39,989 nucleotides of DNA from assembly GCA_949293245.1 (NCBI GenBank), contig CASFCS010000019.1:1-39989 (forward strand), written 5' to 3'. Below the pieces are notes generated by a model. The model saw nothing but the letters and a program-made list of their open reading frames with translations. It was not told the origin of the DNA and did not search any database. The stretch comes from an uncultured bacterium. Its GTDB lineage: Bacteria > Bacillota > Clostridia > Oscillospirales > Oscillospiraceae. Both the position numbers and the translations under genes were made by a program. Of this stretch, positions 15,325 to 20,889 are shown in pieces (positions within the stretch are counted from its first letter, which is position 1; every line of letters starts with the position of its first letter).

Positions 15325-16320
15325 ATGAAGAAACGAATCTTGCTCCTGACCACCGGGGGAACCATTGCCTCCCGGCCCACGGAGGAGGGCCTGGCCCCCC
15401 AGGGGGACGGCCAGGTGCTTGCCGGGGCCCTAGGGGGCCTGCGGGAGAGCTATGCCATCACCGTGCGGGACATCCTGTGTCTGGACTCCTCCAACATCCA
15501 GCCCGAGGAGTGGCAGCTCATCGCCCACCACGTCTATGCCGCCCGGGAGGAGTTTGACGGCATCGTCATCTCCCACGGCACGGACACCATGTCCTACACC
15601 GCCTCCATGCTCTCTTTCATGGTGCGGGGGATGCCCATTCCCGTGGTGCTCACCGGGGCCCAGCTGCCCATCGAACACCCCCTCACCGACGGGGTGGACA
15701 ACCTGCGCACCGCCTTCGCCATGGCCGCCTCGGGGGTGGGGGGTGTGTTTCTGGCCTTCGACCGGAAGGTGATGCTGGGCTGCCGGGCAGTGAAGATCCG
15801 TACCACCCACTTCGACGCCTTTGACAGCGTCAACTGGCCCCTGGTGGCCACCGTGGGAGGGCGGGGGCTGGAGATCCATCCCGAGGCCCTCCCGCCGGCG
15901 GCGGAGGCGTGCGTCCTGGCCCAGGAGCTGTGCAGCCGGGTGTTTCTCGTCAAACTCACCCCGGGGCTGGACCCGGAGATCTTCGACATGCTGCTGAAGA
16001 TGCACTACCGGGGCATCGTCATCGAAGCCTTCGGCGCCGGAGGACTCCACTTTGTCCGGCGGGACCTGATCGCCAAGCTCCACAAGGCCGCCCTGGCGGG
16101 GCTGAGCGTGGTGGTGTGCAGCCAGTGCCTCTACGAGCGCAGCGACTTCTCCCTCTACCAGACGGGGCAGAAGGCCCTGGAGCAGGGAGTCATCGAGGGG
16201 TACGATATGACCACCGAGGCGGCGGTGACCAAGCTCATGTGGGCCCTGGGCCACAGCAAGAGCCCCCAGGAGGTGCGGGAGTGGTTTTCCCGCAGCCTGG
16301 CGGGAGAGGTGGCGCTGTAA
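15325..16320 (+). CDS. ansA: Type I L-asparaginase
   Basis: A 331-residue enzyme hydrolysing L-asparagine to aspartate and ammonia in the cytoplasm. Start ATG 15325 gives the canonical MKKRILLLTTGGTIAS opening with the nucleophile region TTGGTIAS (T13). The second active-site motif ISHGTDTMSYTA holds T86-D87. Next come GAQLPIEHPLTDGVDNL and the C-terminal domain segment EAFGAGGLHF. The SD is weak (AAAGCGGGG). A longer open frame upstream runs into the palindromic spacer and is not coding. It sits after the ammonium channel gene, but the ~480-bp structured spacer argues against a shared transcript. The amidase family is certain; asparagine over glutamine is the usual specificity of this subgroup. 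Confidence 0.94.
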   Translation: MKKRILLLTTGGTIASRPTEEGLAPQGDGQVLAGALGGLRESYAITVRDILCLDSSNIQPEEWQLIAHHVYAAREEFDGIVISHGTDTMSYTASMLSFMVRGMPIPVVLTGAQLPIEHPLTDGVDNLRTAFAMAASGVGGVFLAFDRKVMLGCRAVKIRTTHFDAFDSVNWPLVATVGGRGLEIHPEALPPAAEACVLAQELCSRVFLVKLTPGLDPEIFDMLLKMHYRGIVIEAFGAGGLHFVRRDLIAKLHKAALAGLSVVVCSQCLYERSDFSLYQTGQKALEQGVIEGYDMTTEAAVTKLMWALGHSKSPQEVREWFSRSLAGEVAL

Positions 16321-16332
16321 AAAAGAGAGAAA

Positions 16333-16367
16333 AAGGGGTGGCTGCCGCGATGCGGCAGCCACCCCTT
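16333..16367. terminator. Bidirectional terminator between ansA and the DMT gene
   Basis: A 16-bp perfect stem (AAGGGGTGGCTGCCGC / GCGGCAGCCACCCCTT, loop GAT). On the minus strand it runs into a long T/C-rich tail ending in six T. Confidence 0.88.
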
Positions 16368-16374
16368 CAGTCTG

Positions 16375-17205
16375 TTACAGATTGAGCAGCACCAGGGCCA
16401 CCAGGATGAGGGCCAGGCCGCACCACTGCCGCCTGCCCGGCCGCTCCCGGAAAGCCAGCACACCCACCAGGCTCACCGCCAGAATGGTGCCCGCACTGAA
16501 GGTGGGGTAGACCAGCACCGCCGGCAGCTGGGTGAGGGCGCGCAGCAGGAAGAATACCGAACCGTAGTTGGGAATGCCCACCAGACAGCCGTACAGGATC
16601 TCCCTCCGGCCCAGCCGCTCCCCTTTCACCACCATCAGCACCAGACTGGCCGCCAGGGCCACCAGGAAGGTGATGAGGAGGAAGTAGCCGTCCAGGGCCC
16701 GGCTGCCCACCTCCTCAAAGATCTTGGCCAGGCTGTCCGTCAGGCCGTTGCACACCAGCAGCAGGAGAAGCCCCCACCGGTGGGAGGCGGTCCCCCCCTC
16801 CTGGGTGCGGATGATCCAGATGGCGGCGCAGGACAGGAGAAAGCCCGCCCACTGGGCCAGGGAGGGAAGCTCCCCGAAGGCCGCGATGGCAAAGAGCATG
16901 GGCACCACCAGCCCCAGCCGGGCGAAGGTGGCGGACAAAATCACCCCGTTGGCGCGGATGTTGCTCTGGAGCACCACCAGGGTGAGAAGGTAGAGCACCC
17001 CCTGCACCGCCCCCAGCCCCAGGGCGGTGGCCCCCGCCCCGTCCAGGGGGAAGGCCCGGGAGGACATGGTGAGAAAGGCCAGCACCGCCGCGGTGAGGTA
17101 GTTCATGGCGAAGCGGCCGTACCGCCCCTTGGCCCTGGCGTCCCCCACCCGCAGCATGGCGGACACCGCCGCGCTGGAGGCGATGGCGCACAGCAGGTCC
17201 AGCAT
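16375..17205 (-). CDS. EamA/DMT-family membrane transporter
   Basis: A 276-residue protein with about ten hydrophobic helices, the usual two times five of the drug/metabolite transporter superfamily. The internal repeat is visible as AVLAFLTMSSRAFPLDG...VQGVLYLLTLVVLQSNIRANGV and the later VGIPNYGSVFFLLRALTQLPAVLVYPTFSAGTILAVSLVGVLAFRERPGRRQWCGLALILVAL, the latter being the typical EamA end. The substrate is unknown. The SD GGGGAG is 6 bases before ATG. It lies just behind the dtxR-type gene on the same strand, separated by a terminator with no room for a separate promoter, so it may be expressed by partial read-through and so respond to the metal regulator. That link is inference. Confidence 0.85.
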   Translation of the reverse strand: MLDLLCAIASSAAVSAMLRVGDARAKGRYGRFAMNYLTAAVLAFLTMSSRAFPLDGAGATALGLGAVQGVLYLLTLVVLQSNIRANGVILSATFARLGLVVPMLFAIAAFGELPSLAQWAGFLLSCAAIWIIRTQEGGTASHRWGLLLLLVCNGLTDSLAKIFEEVGSRALDGYFLLITFLVALAASLVLMVVKGERLGRREILYGCLVGIPNYGSVFFLLRALTQLPAVLVYPTFSAGTILAVSLVGVLAFRERPGRRQWCGLALILVALVLLNL

Positions 17206-17243
17206 ATGGATCTCCCCTTTCTTCCGCCGGAAAAGCGGCGCAA

Positions 17244-17278
17244 AAACTGCCCCAGAACCCCCTGTTCTGAGGCAGTTT
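17244..17278 (-). terminator. Terminator of the DtxR-family gene
   Basis: Imperfect stem AAACTGCC-CAGAAC / GTTCTG-GGCAGTTT. The minus-strand end is GTTTTTG. It stands between the regulator and the DMT transporter, only 38 bases from the latter's ATG. Confidence 0.8.
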
Positions 17279-17304
17279 GATTGTATTTATGATATGGAAG
17301 GGTC

Positions 17305-17670
17305 TTATTCCGCCCCGTGGATGTGGTTTTTCAGGGCCTGGAAGGACTCGTCGGACAGGTCATGCTCGATCTTGCAGGCGTCTGCCGCGGCCACCTCAGG
17401 GTCCACCCCCAGGCGTACCAGCCACTTGGTGAGCAGCCGGTGGCGCTCGTAGATGCGCTCGGCCACCCCACGGCCCAGGTCGGTGAGCACCAGGAAGCCG
17501 TCCTGGTCCATGACCACATAGCCGTTTTCCCGCAGCAGGCTCATGGCCCGGCTGACGCTGGGCTTGGAGAAATTGAGATACTGGGCCACGTCGATGGAGC
17601 GCACGGGCCCCTTCTCCCCCAGGGCCAGAATGGCTTCCAGATAGTTTTCGGCGGATTCATGGATCTGCAT
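17305..17670 (-). CDS. DtxR/MntR-family metal-dependent repressor, iron-type ligand set
   Basis: A 121-residue protein from ATG 17670, picked because AGGAGG lies 5 bases upstream; a 15-residue longer frame lacks this. The winged helix covers residues 1-65 (PVRSIDVAQYLNFSKPSVSRAMSLLRENGYV) and the dimerisation/metal domain covers 70-115. Aligned to B. subtilis MntR, the ligands are H77, E102 and H103, but MntR's Glu99 is C99 here (DACKIEHDLS) and Asp8 is Asn9. Cys at this position is the DtxR/IdeR arrangement and points to Fe(II) rather than Mn(II). It diverges from feoA, with a candidate palindromic operator between, which fits iron control. It lacks the SH3 domain of long DtxR proteins. Confidence 0.9.
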   Translation of the reverse strand: MQIHESAENYLEAILALGEKGPVRSIDVAQYLNFSKPSVSRAMSLLRENGYVVMDQDGFLVLTDLGRGVAERIYERHRLLTKWLVRLGVDPEVAAADACKIEHDLSDESFQALKNHIHGAE

Positions 17671-17705
17671 GGCGACCTCCTGCCCCCCGGGCGTGATATG
17701 AAAAT

Positions 17706-17734
17706 AGTGTACCATACTCCGTTGCCGAAGACAA
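17706..17734 (-). promoter_or_regulatory. Promoter of the DtxR-family gene
   Basis: Minus strand: TTGTCT (17734-17729), a 17-base spacer, then TACACT (17711-17706), about 36 bases before the ATG. Confidence 0.75.
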
Positions 17735-17757
17735 TGCCCTTTTCTTAAATGAGCGGG

Positions 17758-17786
17758 TTGACTTTCTTGGTTAGCGCTGGTAAACT
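17758..17786 (+). promoter_or_regulatory. Promoter of feoA
   Basis: TTGACT (17758-17763), a 17-base spacer, then TAAACT (17781-17786). The GGTTAGC half-site lies in the spacer. Confidence 0.82.
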
Positions 17787-17810
17787 ATCGTTAGTTAGAC
17801 AATGCTAACC
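17769..17810. promoter_or_regulatory. Candidate DtxR-type operator (GTTAG/CTAAC repeats)
   Basis: GGTTAGC (17769-17775) is inside the feoA spacer and GCTAACC (17804-17810) follows the -10. GTTAGTTAG (17790-17798) pairs with CTAAC (17805-17109 read as 17105-offset within this site: bases 17805-17809). DtxR-family boxes are built from TTAGGTTAG/CTAACCTAA-like halves, so these are good candidate sites for the adjacent repressor. The exact footprint is not certain. Confidence 0.6.
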
Positions 17811-17847
17811 GCTTCGCAGGGGCGGGAAAAGAGGGGGCAGGACCATT

Positions 17848-18057
17848 ATGCCATTGACATTGCTTCAGGCCGGCCAGGCCGCCACAGTGAAGAAGGTCAC
17901 CGGCCGGGACGAGGTGCGGGCCTTTTTGAGCAGCCTGGGCTTTGTGGAGGGGGGCCAGGTCACCATGGTCAACCAGGTGGGGGGCACTGTGATCGTCAGC
18001 GTGAAGGAGAGCCGGGTGGCCCTCAGCCGGAGCATGGCCGGGCGCATCACGGTGTGA
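17848..18057 (+). CDS. feoA: FeoA-domain protein, no FeoB alongside
   Basis: A 69-residue SH3-like FeoA domain (MPLTLLQAGQAATVKKVTGRDEVRAFLSSLGFVEGGQVTMVNQVGGTVIVSVKESRVALSR, shown in pieces: LGFVEGGQVTMV and GTVIVSVKESRVALS are the family core). FeoA normally assists the Fe(II) transporter FeoB. Here no feoB follows: the next ~230 bases hold only a doubtful small frame and the rpsF promoter. feoB may be elsewhere, or this may be a free-standing FeoA-like regulator. Expression is likely repressed by the divergent DtxR-type protein in iron-replete cells. A weak SD (GAGGGGG) precedes the ATG by about 10 bases. Confidence 0.88.
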   Translation: MPLTLLQAGQAATVKKVTGRDEVRAFLSSLGFVEGGQVTMVNQVGGTVIVSVKESRVALSRSMAGRITV

Positions 18058-18091
18058 ACCCATTGACTGCCGGCGAGACAGGGGAGAGGAG

Positions 18092-18190
18092 ATGGACACC
18101 GACCTGCCGGGCATCCGCTCCCTCTTCCCGGCGGAAGTCAAAGGACCGCTGCCCGGATTTTTCACGGGGATATGGGCAGAAAACTATTGA
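18092..18190 (+). CDS. Possible 32-residue ORF after feoA
   Basis: An open frame starts at ATG 18092, with GGGGAG 5 bases upstream, and encodes MDTDLPGIRSLFPAEVKGPL and a short remainder ending WAENY. Its stop overlaps the -35 of the rpsF promoter. The product is not hydrophobic and resembles nothing I know. The only support is its SD and its position behind feoA, so chance is a real alternative. Confidence 0.22.
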   Translation: MDTDLPGIRSLFPAEVKGPLPGFFTGIWAENY

Positions 18191-18214
18191 CAAACGGGGA
18201 AAATCGGATATAAT
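18187..18214 (+). promoter_or_regulatory. Promoter of rpsF-ssb-rpsR
   Basis: TTGACA (18187-18192), a 16-base spacer, then TATAAT (18209-18214), a near-consensus strong promoter as expected for ribosomal genes. Confidence 0.9.
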
Positions 18215-18220
18215 AATATG

Positions 18221-18268
18221 GCCTGCCCATAGGGCGGGCACATCCTTGCTCCCTCCGCGAGGGGGAGC
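18221..18268 (+). promoter_or_regulatory. Structured rpsF leader, possible S6:S18 autoregulatory element
   Basis: Two hairpins: GCCTGCCC/GGGCGGGC (18221-18239) and GCTCCC...GGGAGC (18248-18268, loop containing CCGCGA). Many bacteria carry an S6:S18-binding motif in the rpsF leader; position and hairpins suit that, but I cannot confirm the motif by eye. Confidence 0.4.
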
Positions 18269-18294
18269 CATACGTCCATAAGGAGGTGCAAAAA

Positions 18295-18591
18295 ATGGCT
18301 AAGATCAACGCCAACTACGAGGTTCTCTACATTCTGCAGCCCAACCTGGGGGAGGAGGCCACCGCCGCCGCCGTCGCCAAGTACAAGGCTCTGGCTGAGG
18401 AGCACGGGACCGTCAGCGAGGTGGATGAGTGGGGCAAGCGCCGTCTGGCCTATCCCATCAACGACCTGGAGGAGGGCTACTACGTCCTCATGACCTTCAC
18501 CGCCGAGCCTCTCTTCCCCGCCGAGCTGGACCGGAAGATGCGCATTGACACCGCGGTGATGCGTTCTCTCATCACCTGCAAGGACGAGTAA
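18295..18591 (+). CDS. rpsF: 30S ribosomal protein bS6
   Basis: A 98-residue ribosomal protein that pairs with bS18 on the small-subunit platform. ATG 18295 follows the SD AAGGAGGT by 7 bases; an in-frame GTG at 18286 falls within the SD and is rejected. The sequence shows NANYEVLYILQPNL, the DEWGKRRLAYPINDLEEGYYVLMTF core and RIDTAVMRSLI. It heads the conserved rpsF-ssb-rpsR operon, with 9 bases to ssb. Confidence 0.97.
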   Translation: MAKINANYEVLYILQPNLGEEATAAAVAKYKALAEEHGTVSEVDEWGKRRLAYPINDLEEGYYVLMTFTAEPLFPAELDRKMRIDTAVMRSLITCKDE

Positions 18592-18600
18592 GGAGGGCGC

Positions 18601-19053
18601 ATGCTCAACCGGATCGTTCTCATGGGCCGTCTGACCCGTGACCCCGAGCTGCGCCACACCCAGAGCGGGATCGCCGTGGCGTCCTTCTCTCTGGCGGTGG
18701 ACCGGGACTTCAAGAGCCGCGACGGCGGCGAGAAGTCCACGGACTTCATCGACATCGTGGCCTGGCGACAGACTGCGGAATTCGTCTCCAAGTACCTCAC
18801 CAAGGGCCGCATGGCCGTGGTGGAGGGCCGCCTTCAGATCCGTGACTGGACGGACCGGGATGGCGGCAAGCGCCGCAGCGCCGAGGTGGTGGCCGACAAC
18901 GTGTATTTCGGCGACTCCAAGCGCGACGGCGAGTCCGGCGGCGGCAGCTACGGCCGCCCCGCCCCTGTGGCCGCCCCCGACTACGGCACCCCGTCCCGGG
19001 ACAGCGACCAGTTCTCCGACCTGGCGGACGACGACGGCGAGCTGCCGTTCTGA
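18601..19053 (+). CDS. ssb: Single-stranded DNA-binding protein
   Basis: A 150-residue essential SSB that coats single strands in replication and repair. The OB fold covers residues 1-105: MLNRIVLMGRLTRDPELRHT, VASFSLAVDRDF, DFIDIVAWRQTAEFVSKYLTKG, VEGRLQIRDWTDRDGGKR. A Gly/Ser/Pro-rich linker follows, with the acidic tip DDDGELPF that docks partner proteins. The SD AAGGAGG, made by the end of rpsF, is close to the ATG. It is the second gene of rpsF-ssb-rpsR and the true SSB, compared with the double-OB protein at 8651-9268. Confidence 0.97.
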   Translation: MLNRIVLMGRLTRDPELRHTQSGIAVASFSLAVDRDFKSRDGGEKSTDFIDIVAWRQTAEFVSKYLTKGRMAVVEGRLQIRDWTDRDGGKRRSAEVVADNVYFGDSKRDGESGGGSYGRPAPVAAPDYGTPSRDSDQFSDLADDDGELPF

Positions 19054-19092
19054 TCCCCGGGGCGGTATCATGTGAAAAAGGAGGACCTAACC

Positions 19093-19332
19093 ATGGCTAT
19101 GGATAACAATAGACCCCGCGGCCGCAAGCGCCGCAAGGTTTGCGCGTTCTGCGTGGACAAGGTGGAGCACATTGACTACAAGGACGCCGCCAAGCTCAAG
19201 CGCTTCATCTCTGAGCGCTCCAAGATCCTGCCCCGCCGCACCACCGGCACCTGCGCCATGCATCAGCGCCAGCTGACCGAGGCCATTAAGCGGGCCCGTC
19301 AGATCGCTCTGCTGCCCTACGTCACCGACTGA
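19093..19332 (+). CDS. rpsR: 30S ribosomal protein bS18
   Basis: A 79-residue ribosomal protein. ATG 19093 follows AAGGAGG by 7 bases; an earlier in-frame GTG at 19072 precedes the SD and is rejected. It has [49 protein letters not shown] and ends with ALLPYVTD. The CxxC at VCAFC plus the C of TGTCAMH indicates the zinc-type ('C+') form. It is the last gene of the operon, followed by a strong terminator. Confidence 0.97.
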   Translation: MAMDNNRPRGRKRRKVCAFCVDKVEHIDYKDAAKLKRFISERSKILPRRTTGTCAMHQRQLTEAIKRARQIALLPYVTD

Positions 19333-19356
19333 TTGGCGGCATTTCTTCAAACTGCC

Positions 19357-19404
19357 CCGGGGGCGCTTCGGAACCACTGGTTCCGGAGCGCCCCCGGTTT
19401 TTTT
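19357..19404 (+). terminator. Terminator of the rpsF-ssb-rpsR operon
   Basis: Stem CCGGGGGCGCT + CGGAACC pairs with GGTTCCG + AGCGCCCCCGG around loop ACT, followed by seven T. It is 24 bases after the rpsR stop. Confidence 0.95.
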
Positions 19405-19423
19405 GCGCCTCTTCCCAGGGCGT

Positions 19424-19507
19424 CTACGTCTGAAAGAGTAAAATGAGCAGGATGTTGAGGAGAAATACCGCCGCCAGGCTGCCCATCAGCCGCCAGTCGC
19501 GCCACAT
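19424..19507 (-). CDS. Possible 27-residue membrane peptide
   Basis: ATG 19507 has GGGAGG 7 bases upstream. The peptide is MWRDWRLMGS followed by a continuous hydrophobic helix (LAAVFLLNILLILLF) and QT. One membrane segment with a short positive N-terminus is a typical small membrane protein. A longer in-frame extension upstream to 19660 overlaps the RBS and start of the divergent gene at 19632 and is less likely. No family is recognised. Composition alone makes it more than random, but conservation is untested. Confidence 0.4.
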   Translation of the reverse strand: MWRDWRLMGSLAAVFLLNILLILLFQT

Positions 19508-19631
19508 GCCATCGCCTCCCCCGGGCCCCGCGCCTGGGCCGCGTGTCATCAGTGTATGCCGTCTCTTGGGGGGAATATCCCCCGATAAATCCGGCAATAC
19601 TGGAAGAAACAGACAAAGGAGGAGGACCCAA

Positions 19632-19898
19632 ATGGTAAAAGGCGTGACCCGCAAGGTCATTGTGGTGAAAAATCCCGACCGCTATCTCTTTGAGGAGGCC
19701 ATCTTCATCGTCCGGGACCAGGCGGCGGAGGGGGTGAGCGGCCAGCAGGTGCTGGCGGAGGCCCAGCGGGCGGCGGACGGCTATCTCCGGCGGAATACCC
19801 CCCGGGGGCGCTGGCTGGAGAAGATTCCCGCCCCGCTGTACGGGGCGGTGGGGGCGGTGGCGGCCACCCTGGTGTGGCTGGCGGTATTTATCACATGA
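19632..19898 (+). CDS. Small protein with one C-terminal membrane segment, unknown function
   Basis: An 88-residue protein. ATG 19632 follows AAAGGAGGA with good spacing; the open frame extends further 5' but without another SD. The soluble part MVKGVTRKVIVVKNPDRYLF...EEAIFIVRDQAAEGVSGQQVLAEAQRAADGYLRR looks like a strand plus amphipathic helices; residues ~65-87 form a membrane helix (LYGAVGAVAATLVWLAVFIT). I recall similar short proteins annotated as hypothetical in related Clostridia. It sits before the SpoIIQ-like gene, with 76 bases between. A tail-anchored protein facing the cytoplasm is the likely topology. Confidence 0.75.
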   Translation: MVKGVTRKVIVVKNPDRYLFEEAIFIVRDQAAEGVSGQQVLAEAQRAADGYLRRNTPRGRWLEKIPAPLYGAVGAVAATLVWLAVFIT

Positions 19899-19974
19899 GA
19901 ACGCCACTTTCCCTGGATTTGATGTATAAGAGGGCCCGGACAGGTCCAAAATAGCCTCGGAGGTGCAAGTGACC

Positions 19975-20715
19975 ATGAGACGATCTGTGTTTGAACGTGT
20001 AAATGACTTTGTAGCCGGGCGGGGATTCTATGTGGTGCTGCTGGTGTGCGTGGCGGCCATCGGCATCTCGCTGTACTACCTCATCACAGGGGTGCAGGAC
20101 AGCCTGGAGCTGGACGAGCCCGTGGCGGGCACCGCCCAGGTGACCGTGTCCCCCTCGCCCAGTCCCAGCCCCAGCAGCCAGGCGCCCCAGGTGGTGACGC
20201 CCCCTGCCCAGCAGTCGGAGGAGCCCGCCCTGTCCTCCCCCAGCCCCAGTCCCCAGCCCTCTCAGGAGCCCCAGACCAGCTCCCAGCCCCAGGCCCCCCA
20301 GAGCGCCCCCAGCAGCTATACATGGCCGGTGGAGGGGGAGATCCTGCGCACCTTCTCTCTGGAGGTGCTGGCCTATGACCAGACCATGGGGGATTGGCGT
20401 ACCCACAGCGGGGTGGACATCGCCGCGGCGGTGGGCACCACCGTGGTATCCACCGCCCCCGGCCTGGTGACAGCGGTGGACCAGAGCGATTTGATGGGCA
20501 CCACCGTTACCGTGGACCACGGCGGCGGCGTGGTGGCCACTTACGCCAATCTGGATCCCCAGGTGTCGGTGGAGGTGGGCCAGGAGGTCTTTGAGGGCAC
20601 CGCCCTGGGGGCCGTGGGCACCACGGCCCTGGCCGAGAGCGCCCTGGCCGAGCATCTCCACTTCTCGCTCCAGATAGACGGGGAAGAGGTGGACCCCCTG
20701 GAATACCTCCCATGA
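19975..20715 (+). CDS. M23 (LytM) family protein, SpoIIQ-like
   Basis: A ~246-residue membrane-anchored protein. An N-terminal cytoplasmic stub and a single membrane helix (GFYVVLLVCVAAIGISLYYLI, residues ~18-38 in pieces) are followed by a long Ser/Pro/Gln-rich extracellular linker and a LytM domain: WPVEGEILRTFSLEVLAYDQ, then DWRTHSGVDIAAAVGT and HLHFSLQIDG. The metal-binding residues of active M23 enzymes (H-x3-D and HxH) are kept. The layout matches SpoIIQ, which forms the forespore side of the sporulation channel. Clostridial SpoIIQ also keeps an intact zinc site. SD GGAGG suits either ATG 19975 (spacing 11) or GTG 19969 (spacing 5). A cell-wall endopeptidase is the alternative. Confidence 0.85.
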   Translation: MRRSVFERVNDFVAGRGFYVVLLVCVAAIGISLYYLITGVQDSLELDEPVAGTAQVTVSPSPSPSPSSQAPQVVTPPAQQSEEPALSSPSPSPQPSQEPQTSSQPQAPQSAPSSYTWPVEGEILRTFSLEVLAYDQTMGDWRTHSGVDIAAAVGTTVVSTAPGLVTAVDQSDLMGTTVTVDHGGGVVATYANLDPQVSVEVGQEVFEGTALGAVGTTALAESALAEHLHFSLQIDGEEVDPLEYLP

Positions 20716-20727
20716 GTTCCCATCCGT

Positions 20728-20769
20728 GTCCTCCCCCGGGCGGCTGAGCCGGCCGGGGGAGGACTATTT
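20728..20769 (+). terminator. Terminator of the M23 gene
   Basis: A 12-bp perfect stem (GTCCTCCCCCGG / CCGGGGGAGGAC) with a GC-rich loop, then TATTTTAT. Confidence 0.88.
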
Positions 20770-20791
20770 TATGGAAGTGTGACCATATCAC

Positions 20792-20820
20792 TTTTCATTT
20801 GCCGCCGCACCCATTATAAT
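20792..20820 (+). promoter_or_regulatory. Promoter of the multidomain oxidoreductase
   Basis: TTTTCA (20792-20797), a 17-base spacer, then TATAAT (20815-20820), 69 bases before the ATG. Confidence 0.7.
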
Positions 20821-20889
20821 AAATTAAAATGGAACAAAGGCCGGTGGACACATGCCGGACCGGGGACAATACAAGGAGGAAGAAGCGCA

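Noticed and set aside
13146-15380. 744-codon minus-strand open frame over the ammonium channel gene
   Set aside because: Mirror of third-position GC bias; crosses the palindromic spacer and has no SD or domain.
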